Assembly: GCA_015767355.1 (NCBI GenBank)
Contig: JADWMH010000061.1
Span: forward strand, 1-10,363
Direction: 5' to 3'
Length of the DNA: 10,363 bases
From: Gammaproteobacteria bacterium
GTDB lineage: Bacteria > Pseudomonadota > Gammaproteobacteria > Chromatiales > Chromatiaceae
Part shown: piece by piece, positions 1 to 6,935 of the stretch
How the letters are laid out: each line of letters begins with the position of its first letter
Position numbering within the stretch: the stretch's first letter is position 1
The notes under the pieces: generated by a model
Told to the model about the DNA's origin: nothing
Database searches by the model: none
The model's input: the letters and a program-made list of their open reading frames with translations, nothing else
Program-made: the position numbers and the translations under genes

Positions 1-56
1 CAGTCATTTACTCCCTTTCTATGAGTCTTGTCGTATCAAATGTGCTGCAAATTAGT

Positions 57-62
57 TATAAT
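57..62 (+). promoter_or_regulatory. possible -10 element upstream of the 124-aa gene
   Basis: A perfect TATAAT lies about 34 bp upstream of the start codon at 96, in an AT-rich stretch. No convincing -35 hexamer is seen 16-18 bp further upstream, so this is a weak call that rests on the -10 hexamer and its position alone. Confidence 0.3.
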
Positions 63-95
63 TAATCAATTCTAAAAATCTGATAGGAGTTTGCA

Positions 96-470
96 ATGAC
101 GAGCTCAGAAATACATAAAATTCTCACCAGGCTGCCTCAACTCTCCTTGCATGGATTTCTTCCTGGCGACAAAGAATATGAACGACAAGAGATCTATCTG
201 CGCCATCGTGAACTTGATGCATGTATTCAGTGGCTCAAGTCAATGAAAAAGATCCAGTCAATAAACAACTGGAGGAGCAGCTACACCTATAAGCACATGG
301 TTGAGGTGGAGGCTGGGATATACATTCCTAACGGCATATTCATTGTGGCCGCCATACATGATGGATTCAATATTCAAGGTGGCTATAGAGGGCCGAATGT
401 ATATTTCAATATGGCAGAAAGACCAGTGACTAACTGGATGAAGGCTCATCCAGGTGTCTGCCTTGCTTGA
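96..470 (+). CDS. conserved hypothetical protein, mobile-element type
   Basis: This is a 124-residue soluble protein with no signal peptide or membrane segment. A good ribosome binding site (AGGAG at 85-89) sits 6 nt before the ATG, which supports this start. The C-terminal half reads SSYTYKHMVEVEAGIYIPNG, then FIVAAIHDGF, then GPNVYFNM. From memory this resembles a family of small uncharacterised proteins on plasmids, integrative elements and prophages, with a conserved SSYxxKHxxE...G.Y..NG.FI.AA...GF...GPN..FN pattern. The biochemical role of that family is not known to me. The phage terminase gene 100 bp downstream on the same strand fits a mobile-element setting. The protein call is reasonably sure; the function is unknown. 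Confidence 0.72.
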   Translation: MTSSEIHKILTRLPQLSLHGFLPGDKEYERQEIYLRHRELDACIQWLKSMKKIQSINNWRSSYTYKHMVEVEAGIYIPNGIFIVAAIHDGFNIQGGYRGPNVYFNMAERPVTNWMKAHPGVCLA

Positions 471-573
471 ACTTCCATGCGTCAGGTGAGACTCTAAATC
501 GCCGTAGTATGACTTGAAATCGGCGGCATGTCGGTAACGAGGCGCGTGCTGAAAACTGTGGAGGAAGAGGTAA

Positions 574-1005
574 ATGGGTATGCCACTAAAGCAAGAGAGA
601 TTTGTAGCAGAGTACCTGATAGATCTCAATGCGACCCAGGGGGCTATCAGAGCAGGATATAGCAAGCGGACGGCGAGGCAGATAGCCAGTGAACTCCTGT
701 CAAAACCTGTCATCCAGCGGGTCATAGAGCGCAAATGCAAGGAGGCAGAGGCGAGGCTGGAGCTTACCAGGGATGACGTGATTCGAGGGCTCCTGGCGGC
801 TTACAAGGAGGCCAAGAAGAAGGGGAATCCCCTGGCGATGATTGCGGCGATGCGTGAGATCGGCAGGATGCTGGGGTATTACAGCTCAGCCAGGGGGAGC
901 AGGCAGATAGAGCAGGTGTCCAGGGGATCAGCATCCATAGGCATGGAACTGAAGTCAGATCGGGAGTTGATGGCTATGTGTCAGGGCAGTGGAGGAGGGC
1001 ACTGA
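574..1005 (+). CDS. phage terminase small subunit (Terminase_2-like)
   Basis: This 143-residue protein looks like a DNA-recognition subunit of a phage packaging terminase. The first 60 residues follow the family pattern LKQERFVAEYL...NATQGAIRAGYS..TARQIASELLSKPVIQ, a helix-turn-helix that binds the packaging site. A helical central part (about 60-100) follows, of the kind used for oligomerisation. The tail is Gly/Ser-rich and basic. GGAGG at 560-564 lies 9 nt before ATG 574. A second ATG at 580 would have GAGG at 567-570 nine nt before it, so either start is possible. No large terminase subunit, portal or other packaging gene follows; the gene ends about 155 bp before a tRNA-derived attachment scar. 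It is therefore probably a leftover of a decayed prophage, or a satellite element carrying only the small subunit. Confidence 0.82.
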   Translation: MGMPLKQERFVAEYLIDLNATQGAIRAGYSKRTARQIASELLSKPVIQRVIERKCKEAEARLELTRDDVIRGLLAAYKEAKKKGNPLAMIAAMREIGRMLGYYSSARGSRQIEQVSRGSASIGMELKSDRELMAMCQGSGGGH

Positions 1006-1026
1006 AAAACCATGTGCTTTTCAGTG
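1000..1026 (+). repeat. 9-bp perfect inverted repeat over the terminase stop codon
   Basis: CACTGAAAA (1000-1008) and TTTTCAGTG (1018-1026) are perfect inverted repeats with a 9-nt loop. The TGA stop codon (1003-1005) is inside the left arm. It could act as a weak 3' stem-loop or transcription terminator, but it lacks a following T-run. It could also be a protein-binding site. Confidence 0.55.
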
Positions 1027-1056
1027 ATGGATGAATGAAATATGTTGCCGGAGTTT

Positions 1057-1075
1057 TGCCGGAATCAGTCCGGCA
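1057..1075 (+). repeat. 7-bp inverted repeat TGCCGGA/TCCGGCA
   Basis: TGCCGGA (1057-1063) and TCCGGCA (1069-1075) form a perfect 7-bp inverted repeat around ATCAG. A third direct copy of TGCCGGA lies at 1046-1052, 11 bp upstream, which is about one helical turn. The repeats sit between the orphan terminase gene and the tRNA-derived scar. They may be recombinase or packaging-protein binding sites, or remnants of such sites. Confidence 0.5.
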
Positions 1076-1159
1076 CTGTCATGCGCTGTTATGTAAAATG
1101 CAACGGGCGTCTCCGCCTATTTAGTAATAAAAACAAATGGTTATGCGCTCAGTAGATAA

Positions 1160-1204
1160 CTACGAACCAGGTGGTCGGAGGTTCGAATCCTTCCGGGCGC
1201 GCCA
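1160..1204 (+). pseudogene. 3' fragment of tRNA-Arg(ACG), probable attachment site
   Basis: The sequence contains an anticodon loop CTACGAA (ACG, Arg), the 3' side of the anticodon stem (CCAG), a variable loop, and a T arm GGAGG-TTCGAAT-CCTTC. These are followed by the acceptor strand CGGGCGC, discriminator G and encoded CCA. Upstream of the anticodon loop the tRNA breaks down: the 5' anticodon stem is missing. GCGCTCAGTAGATA at about 1145-1158 only loosely recalls the acceptor and D-arm of a GCGCCCG...GCTCAG...GATA tRNA-Arg. It cannot fold as a whole tRNA. A 3' tRNA copy of about 45 bp beside phage genes is the usual footprint of tyrosine-recombinase integration, with the element lying to the left. 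Confidence 0.8.
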
Positions 1205-1212
1205 ATTGAATC

Positions 1213-1248
1213 AAGGGCTTAGCGGTTTTCAATCGTTAGCCCTTTTTT
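1213..1248 (+). terminator. rho-independent terminator after the tRNA-Arg fragment
   Basis: AAGGGCT (1213-1219) pairs perfectly with AGCCCTT (1238-1244) and runs into six T (1243-1248). It begins 9 nt after the CCA end, the usual place for a tRNA terminator. It is probably the native terminator of the target tRNA gene, kept on the chromosome side of the integration scar. Confidence 0.75.
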
Positions 1249-1268
1249 ATTTCAGCGAATAATTCAGT

Positions 1269-1292
1269 TTTTACCCTCACTTTTACCCCCAC
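1269..1292 (+). repeat. two tandem 12-bp repeats TTTTACCC(T/C)CAC
   Basis: TTTTACCCTCAC (1269-1280) is followed without a gap by TTTTACCCCCAC (1281-1292), with one mismatch. Short tandem repeats of this kind next to a tRNA-type attachment site resemble arm-type sites bound by tyrosine integrases. No integrase gene is visible near them. The remaining stretch to about 1507 holds no convincing gene. Confidence 0.5.
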
Positions 1293-1507
1293 TATAGATC
1301 GAGAGAATTGATCGCTATAAACTGTTCTATTTATCCGCTGTATCCTGTACCAGAATAGTTCCTGATGGCATGAAAATGATACCGCCAAAAAACGTTTGCG
1401 CCCCCTGTTTCGACTTGCTGTAGTCCCAGTGTAACAATGGTTTTCAAGCAGACCGCCAGTCTGTATAACTTCTGGCAACACTTCTCTGGCGTGGGATCAC
1501 ATCTTCC

Positions 1508-3043
1508 TCAGATCGCGGACTCATCTTTCAGGCTAGCCTCAACCAGGCGCGCCAAAAAATCAGCAAAGGGTGCAATATTCTGGTTGACGCTGGCCTCTTC
1601 CAATGCGGCCATGTAGGCATCCCGCTCTTCCAGTGGAATCACGGTCCACGGATAGCCGCCACCCGCGAGCATTACATTCATTAAGAACCGTCCCATCCGT
1701 CCATTGCCGCCGATATAGGGATGGATATAAACGAAGATAAAATGCCCGAGCACGACACGAACGGGGGCTTGCGTTTCTTCGCGCAGCAAATCAAAGAAAG
1801 CTGGCATGGCGTCGCGTATCGCTTCAGGGCTTGGTGGAGCATGCATCGACCGGCGAATATAAACCGGCCCATTACGATAACCGGCAAGATCAGCAGGGCG
1901 GAGCAGGCCTGCCGTTACGCCCGGCACAAACATTTCTCGGTACCAGTTGCGGTGATCGTCATCAGCAACATTGCCAGGATTATCACCATGCAGGACCTTA
2001 TCGATACTTTCTCGCACGGATTGATAGGCCTGCCAGTAGCCGCGTGCAGCCAGGACATTGCGATGTTCCCGGTCATCTTCATCCGGGTTCCAGTTGCCAC
2101 TGCGTACGCGCTCGATCAGTTCCGGGCTTACCCGATAGCCTTCAATCGACAGGGAGTGATAGGCATCTGTGACATAAACATCCTCGACACGCTTGAGATA
2201 CGCTTTTGTCTCTTTTGGCAGGCCGGGTGGTGCCGGAAACCGCTCAATAATCGGCACCCGCATTTTCTGCCACATTAAACGGATGCGATTGGCGTAAGGG
2301 GATTCTGCGCGTGCGGACAGAAGGACCGGGGCTTGCGTCTCGAACGGATCGCGTTCGCGAATAGTGTATCCCGCTGCGCGCATTGTTTTCACAATATCAT
2401 CGGCTATGCGGTCCTGGCCAATATTGCGGAAAGCGCCAGCCAGTCGTCCGGCGATAGTGCTGTGTCCGCCTTCCAGTAGCAACTCCAGCACTTCGGAGGC
2501 ATCGCGCACCAAGGGTAGAACGGCGCGCATATCGGTCTGGTTTTGCCTGAAATATCCCGGCGCGCAGGCAATCAAGGCTGCAGGGAGCGAGAACAGGCGC
2601 AGCCCCTCTTTCTCTTCGATATCTCTGTCTTCCGGCATTGTGGCACGGGTATCGAGCAGTGATGTATCGTGCGGTAACGCAGTGATGTTGTTCTGTGCTT
2701 TGGAAGAACGGACCAGTAATTGGCGTGGCACAATCCAATTCTCAGCGTGCAGTGATAGGGATTGTTCTGGTGACAGACACCATTCCTTGCCAAAACGATG
2801 CTGGAGATAGACCACGCAAAACCGCCAGAAGGATGCATACCAGGCAGTGCTTTCTCCGGCGGCTTCATCCGGGTGAGCAGGGATATACCAGCCCTTGATC
2901 ACCTCTTGCAGGAAGCCGTTCTGACGCAGGCGCTCCCGGTGGGTGCGCGTCAGGTCAGAAGAGCGTATGGCTACAACGCCTCGCTCCTGAAGCGAGTGGA
3001 GCACTTCGAGAGATTTAGCCAGCTTTTCTGAAGGTTTTGCCAT
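1508..3043 (-). CDS. Fic family protein with N-terminal AbiEi-like winged helix
   Basis: This 511-residue protein is probably a Fic-fold nucleotidyl transferase (AMPylator-like) tied to a regulatory DNA-binding region. Residues about 8-55 (LEVLHSLQERGVVAIRSSDL...NGFLQEVIKGWYI) look like the AbiEi-type antitoxin winged helix. Residues about 60-230 match the extended region of such regulators. The C-terminal half is Fic. The inhibitory-helix motif SLSIEG (Ser297, Glu301, Gly302) precedes the domain, as in class II Fic proteins. The core motif is HPYIGGNGRMGR (441-452), with catalytic His441 and Arg449/Arg452 present. The position that is normally Asp/Glu (HPFx[DE]GNGR) is Gly445 (codon GGC, bases 1709-1711), which may weaken Mg-ATP binding. 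The start at 3043 lacks a strong Shine-Dalgarno site. The gene lies 114 bp downstream of the SWIM gene on the same strand. I recall full-length relatives with this architecture, so the fusion itself is not an artefact. Confidence 0.88.
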   Translation of the reverse strand: MAKPSEKLAKSLEVLHSLQERGVVAIRSSDLTRTHRERLRQNGFLQEVIKGWYIPAHPDEAAGESTAWYASFWRFCVVYLQHRFGKEWCLSPEQSLSLHAENWIVPRQLLVRSSKAQNNITALPHDTSLLDTRATMPEDRDIEEKEGLRLFSLPAALIACAPGYFRQNQTDMRAVLPLVRDASEVLELLLEGGHSTIAGRLAGAFRNIGQDRIADDIVKTMRAAGYTIRERDPFETQAPVLLSARAESPYANRIRLMWQKMRVPIIERFPAPPGLPKETKAYLKRVEDVYVTDAYHSLSIEGYRVSPELIERVRSGNWNPDEDDREHRNVLAARGYWQAYQSVRESIDKVLHGDNPGNVADDDHRNWYREMFVPGVTAGLLRPADLAGYRNGPVYIRRSMHAPPSPEAIRDAMPAFFDLLREETQAPVRVVLGHFIFVYIHPYIGGNGRMGRFLMNVMLAGGGYPWTVIPLEERDAYMAALEEASVNQNIAPFADFLARLVEASLKDESAI

Positions 3044-3157
3044 AACGATTGTCTTTTTGTTCGTTTATCACGCTGTGCGAATATTAGTTTATTAAGTTGT
3101 ATCATGTTTAGTATATTCTGTAGAGATAGTATTGGTATTTCCTGTTGTGCCGGTTTG
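3044..3157 (-). other. AT-rich intergenic gap upstream of the Fic gene
   Basis: This 114-bp stretch separates the SWIM gene stop from the Fic start. It is richer in A/T than the flanking genes and may hold a separate promoter for the Fic gene, so the Fic gene may not depend on the helicase operon. I find no clear -35/-10 pair and no strong terminator in it. Confidence 0.3.
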
Positions 3158-4228
3158 TCACTTTGGCTGTGTTTCATCCAGTCGAATACGCTTTACTTCA
3201 CTTCTCGCCTGCTCCGGCGTATGTTCAGTCACTTTGATCAGTGCATCCCGGCTGCGTTGGCGAAGATTGAGCCTGCCACTGCCATTTTCCCAGTTGCTGA
3301 CCGTAGGTGGAGTGACGCCAACCAGCGTTGCAAATTGGGATACGTTCAACTTGAACTGTTTGCGTAGTCTTGCGACCGCTGCGGCTGTGGGGATAAATGG
3401 TTTTTTCTTTCTGCGTCCGGCAACCTTCTTTTTTACAGATTTGTTTTTGGCTCTCTTGCTGCTGGTTTTGGTAATGGCTTTTCTGCCGGGCGCTCTTTTT
3501 TTGCGGCCGGGTTTTAACGGCTCCTCTATCTCCACGCCAAACACGCTGGAAAGATCCGCCTCGGCCAACCGTCTGCGTTTTCCTTTTCCAGCCGTCGCTG
3601 TCTGCATATCCAGCTCAGCTGAAATCAGCTCTTCCTGATCGACGTTGCGTAGTAGAAAAAGCAGTTCCGGCTGATGATCCAGTCTGGCGCCAACGCCATA
3701 CAGGACTGCGGCGATATGTTTGCACATCTCAGCCCAGTCCGGACAGTTACAGGCGAGTTTTATCTCGCCGGGTTTTGGGAATAGACCCTTCTCCTGATCG
3801 GTCACGATTTTCATGACATTATCGGAGAAACGTCCCTGCAGGAGCTCCAGCATGGAGCCGATCTGTCCGGCGCACTGTTTACGCACATTACTCCATTTGT
3901 TTGCAGAGAGCGGGGTGATGTTGATGTCGATTTTGTAGAGTTCCGAGCCGCTGACGATGGCCTCGATCCGTCCCTTTGAGATGGACAGATGACAAACCGA
4001 ACCATTGCGAACGTAGGTTCTCCCCCTGGGCAGGCGATTTTGATAATCACTGAATTTCTCCAGGTGATTGCACCAGGCTTCACCCCAGAATGTACGGGCG
4101 ATCTTGCGCCCCTGGACCTCGATGGGTTCAATCTTCATGCCTTGATTGAACAGCTTTTTCATCTCTCTGGCTGCTCTGGCGCGCCGTTTAGCTACCGGCA
4201 CGTAGGGAGCCCATCCGTAATAACTCAT
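3158..4228 (-). CDS. SWIM zinc-finger protein with C-terminal Xre-type HTH
   Basis: This is a 356-residue protein in the start I prefer. The reading frame stays open to an ATG at 4276, but ATG 4228 has AGAGG at a normal distance upstream and begins with the family-like MSYYGWAPYVPVAKRR. The 4228 start leaves 22 bp after the SNF2 stop. Residues about 45-75 (TFWGEAWCNHLEKFSDYQNRLPRGRTYVRNG) match the YwqB-like family. The SWIM zinc site is CNCPDWAEMCKH (Cys160, Cys162, Cys169, His171). A Lys/Arg-rich linker with GRKK/PGRK stretches (about 241-276) leads to a helix-turn-helix at about 284-322 (VARLRKQFKLNVSQFATLVGVTPPTVSNWENG). SWIM proteins are thought to bind DNA or protein partners and often neighbour SNF2 genes, as here. 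The HTH tail suggests DNA targeting or self-regulation. Domain calls are firm; the role is inferred. Confidence 0.88.
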   Translation of the reverse strand: MSYYGWAPYVPVAKRRARAAREMKKLFNQGMKIEPIEVQGRKIARTFWGEAWCNHLEKFSDYQNRLPRGRTYVRNGSVCHLSISKGRIEAIVSGSELYKIDINITPLSANKWSNVRKQCAGQIGSMLELLQGRFSDNVMKIVTDQEKGLFPKPGEIKLACNCPDWAEMCKHIAAVLYGVGARLDHQPELLFLLRNVDQEELISAELDMQTATAGKGKRRRLAEADLSSVFGVEIEEPLKPGRKKRAPGRKAITKTSSKRAKNKSVKKKVAGRRKKKPFIPTAAAVARLRKQFKLNVSQFATLVGVTPPTVSNWENGSGRLNLRQRSRDALIKVTEHTPEQARSEVKRIRLDETQPK

Positions 4229-4250
4229 AGTGATTTTCCTCTCAGGTTCA
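4224..4250 (-). promoter_or_regulatory. ribosome binding site deciding the SWIM gene start
   Basis: On the minus strand GAGAGGAAAATCACTATG places AGAGG about 9 nt before the ATG at 4228. This supports the internal Met over the upstream ATG at 4276, which lies inside the end of the SNF2 gene. Confidence 0.6.
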
Positions 4251-6935
4251 TCAGACTCGCGCTTTTTCAATATCAAGGGAGACTAGGTTAAGCAACGCCT
4301 TGTCATCCATCTCTGTCAGCAGGGTGTTGGCGCTGCCTTCCAGCAGGTCATTGGCGAGAGCCGTTTTTTCATTGATCAGGGCGTCAATCTTCTCCTCGAC
4401 CGTTCCCTGGCAGACAAATTTATGCACCAGCACATTATTTTTCTGACCGATGCGAAAGGCGCGGTCCGTGGCCTGATTTTCCACTGCCGGATTCCACCAG
4501 CGGTCAAAATGGATGACATGGGATGCCTGCGTCAGATTGAGGCCTGTTCCTCCCGCCTTGAGCGACAGAATGAAGAAGGGTGGTCCCTCTTCATCCTGGA
4601 ATTTTTCAACCAGTTTTTGGCGTTGCTTGACGGCGGTGCCGCCATGCAGCACCAGGCCGGGCCGGCCGAACTGCTGCGCCAGAAAGTTTGCCAGCGGGGT
4701 GGTCATTTCACGGAATTGGGTAAAGACCAGCAACTTCTCCTGGCGTGAGGCGATCTCTTCACAGAGTTCAGCCAGACGCTGAAATTTACCACTTTTTTTC
4801 GGCTCGTACTCATCATCACCCAGCAGTTGTGACGGGTGATTGCAGATCTGCTTGAAACGCAGCAGGTAGGAGAGCACCAAACCACGGCGCTTGATGCCAT
4901 CCAGGTTCTCGATGGCTTGCGCCATCTGTTTCACTGCCTGCTGATAGAGCACAGCCTGGGCTTTGCTCAGACCACAGTAGGCGGCGACTTCGGTCTTCTC
5001 CGGCAGGTCGTTGATGATGGATCGATCACTCTTGAGGCGGCGCAGGATATAGGGGGCTACAAGATTGCGCAGCGGTGCATATTGATCACTCTTTCGCTCA
5101 GAGAGAGATTTCACAAATCCCTTGAATCGCCTGGCTGATCCCAGCAGGCCCGGGTTCAGAAAATCGAACAGTGACCACAGATCCGACAGCCGGTTTTCCA
5201 CCGGTGTGCCGGTCAGTGCGATACGGGATTCGGCTTCGAGGCGCTTGACCGCTTTGCTCTGTCTGGCTGCCGGGTTCTTGATTGCCTGAGCCTCGTCCAG
5301 CACCAGCAGCCGCCACTTCTGCTGTTGGAGCCACTCCTGGCGCATGAGCGTGCCATAGGTGGTCAGCACCAGGTCGAGATCCTGCAGAGCTGCATGTTCT
5401 TCCGCCATCTCATCCATTCTCTTTTTGTTCAGCTGGGAGCTGTGGATGAAGAGGCAGCGCAGGGAGGGTGCAAAATAGTCAAGTTCCGTTTTCCAGTTGC
5501 CAAGCAAGGATGCAGGCAGCACCAGCAGGGAGGGATTGTCACTGCGCCTCTTTTTCAGCGCCAGCAGCAGTGCGATGACCTGCATGGTTTTTCCCAACCC
5601 CATATCATCCGCCAGACATGCGCCCAAACCCAGTCGGGAGAGCAGCCACAACCAGTTGACACCCTCCTGTTGATAGGGGCGAAGCTTCGCTTTGAGTGCT
5701 TTGCCCGGATTGACCTGCTTCGCTTGTTCGGGCGAGCGCAACGCCTCTAGTTCGGAGGCCAGCCATTTTCCCGGTTGAACAAAAGACCACTCCCGGTTCT
5801 CTTCCCGGGCGGTGTCCTTTAGGTCGGCAGGTGCGCCTGCAAGCAGCCGCATCCCCTGCGCAAAGGTGAGTCCGCCATTCGCCGTCTCTGCTTCCACCAT
5901 TTTCCAGTGGGCCAGGGCTTCATTCAGCTTCTCCTGATCCACCTCAACCCACTGTCCCTTCATAAAAATGAGGCCATCACCCGCAGCCATGAGTTTTTTC
6001 AGCTCGCTCTGGCTGAGTTGTTCACTCCCCAGCGCAATATGCAATTTGAAATCCAGCAGCGAATCGGCATTGAAGTTCTTTTGTTTGCTCTCGCCAATGG
6101 TCATGCCGGCGCGCAGCCTGCTGCGTTTTTTCCACCAGTCAGGCAACCGCACCACCACGCCGCACTGCTCATACTCGGGCGCATCCTTGAGAAACGCATA
6201 GGCCTCCCCGGGCGACCAGGCCAGGGGATGGTAGATATCTCCGCTATCGACCAGATCATTGATCACGGCGCTGGATTCAGCGGCGAGCTGAACGGGTGAA
6301 AGCAGGCGAATCAACGCCTTGTTGTTTTTCGCTCCCGCATACTCCTGCAAGGCGCGGCTGAGAGGTTGATGGCGAATGCGGCCCTGCTCCGAGAGTTCGG
6401 GGGCATAGGTTGCCATGAAGGCAAAGGGGTAGTCCGGATCACTCTTATTCTCCGCCAGGTGAAAGCAGACGCGGCCCAGCTGATGCCAATGCGGCGCTCT
6501 GCTGGCGAGGAGATCATCAAGCCCGCCGAGACTCTCTATCTGTTCACATACCCAGTGATCAAGCAGCGAGCGGATCTCCTGCAGCACCGGGGCAGAGAGA
6601 TACTCAGCCCCACGCATCGGTGGCGCGCCCAGGAGTAGAGGCGCGGTTTCTGTGGCTGTCAGTGGCTCGACAGGATCAGGCTGTTGTGGGTCGAACGGCG
6701 TCAGCAGGCAGCGGTCGCGCAGATAGTTGCGGGAAAAACCGCGCCAATATTGCAAAGCGGGGGAGAGGCCGATACTGTTTTTTGTGGCCGCCAGGGTGAA
6801 TAAACCCTCACCCGTACTGTGTGCAAATGCCTTGCCGACGGGGTCGGTTTGAACGCTTTCGCCTGTTGAATTCTCTTCGCTTGACGGGAAGCAGTGCAGG
6901 TGTCCCGAGGGGAGCAGGCCTAACTCAAATCCCAT
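4251..6935 (-). CDS. SNF2-family DNA-dependent ATPase (DEAD/DEAH superfamily 2)
   Basis: This 894-residue protein belongs to the bacterial SWI2/SNF2 group, which translocates on double-stranded DNA or remodels protein-DNA complexes. The N-terminal ~400 residues (starting MGFELGLLPSGHLH) are lineage specific and include a SNF2-associated region at about 294-346. Motor motifs: Walker A DDMGLGKT (443-450), DEAQ (547-550), TGTPVENRLSDLWSLFDFL (575 on), LRRLKSD, SLKAGGTGLNL (791-801) and NQATDRAFRIGQ (820-831). All key residues are intact. The frame opens at 7064, but ATG 6935 is favoured: it overlaps the helicase stop by 11 bp, has AGGA about 10 nt upstream, and gives the usual family N-terminus. 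The overlap implies translational coupling. The SWIM gene follows after 22 bp, like the YwqA-YwqB pair of Bacillus. SNF2-type motors also occur in Zorya (ZorD) and DISARM (DrmD). Family is certain; physiological role is not. Confidence 0.93.
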   Translation of the reverse strand: MGFELGLLPSGHLHCFPSSEENSTGESVQTDPVGKAFAHSTGEGLFTLAATKNSIGLSPALQYWRGFSRNYLRDRCLLTPFDPQQPDPVEPLTATETAPLLLGAPPMRGAEYLSAPVLQEIRSLLDHWVCEQIESLGGLDDLLASRAPHWHQLGRVCFHLAENKSDPDYPFAFMATYAPELSEQGRIRHQPLSRALQEYAGAKNNKALIRLLSPVQLAAESSAVINDLVDSGDIYHPLAWSPGEAYAFLKDAPEYEQCGVVVRLPDWWKKRSRLRAGMTIGESKQKNFNADSLLDFKLHIALGSEQLSQSELKKLMAAGDGLIFMKGQWVEVDQEKLNEALAHWKMVEAETANGGLTFAQGMRLLAGAPADLKDTAREENREWSFVQPGKWLASELEALRSPEQAKQVNPGKALKAKLRPYQQEGVNWLWLLSRLGLGACLADDMGLGKTMQVIALLLALKKRRSDNPSLLVLPASLLGNWKTELDYFAPSLRCLFIHSSQLNKKRMDEMAEEHAALQDLDLVLTTYGTLMRQEWLQQQKWRLLVLDEAQAIKNPAARQSKAVKRLEAESRIALTGTPVENRLSDLWSLFDFLNPGLLGSARRFKGFVKSLSERKSDQYAPLRNLVAPYILRRLKSDRSIINDLPEKTEVAAYCGLSKAQAVLYQQAVKQMAQAIENLDGIKRRGLVLSYLLRFKQICNHPSQLLGDDEYEPKKSGKFQRLAELCEEIASRQEKLLVFTQFREMTTPLANFLAQQFGRPGLVLHGGTAVKQRQKLVEKFQDEEGPPFFILSLKAGGTGLNLTQASHVIHFDRWWNPAVENQATDRAFRIGQKNNVLVHKFVCQGTVEEKIDALINEKTALANDLLEGSANTLLTEMDDKALLNLVSLDIEKARV

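Noticed and set aside
1..7. Possible minus-strand gene start at position 7 preceded by GGGAG
   Set aside because: Only two codons lie in the window and the spacing to the ATG is short (3 nt), so it cannot be supported as a gene.
258..740. 160-residue minus-strand frame across the 124-aa gene and the terminase start
   Set aside because: It conflicts with two better-supported plus-strand genes and has no domain signature.
1042..1155. 37-residue plus-strand frame with two Cys (MRCYVKC), faintly like the phage Com zinc-finger protein
   Set aside because: No Shine-Dalgarno site, only part of the Cys pattern, and it overlaps the repeats and the tRNA-derived region.
1145..1204. Complete functional tRNA-Arg
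   Set aside because: The 5' acceptor strand and the 5' anticodon stem are missing or mismatched, so no cloverleaf can form.
1236..1481. 81-residue minus-strand open frame
   Set aside because: It runs through the terminator and the tandem repeats, shows no recognisable domain or ribosome binding site, and looks like chance reading of non-coding DNA.
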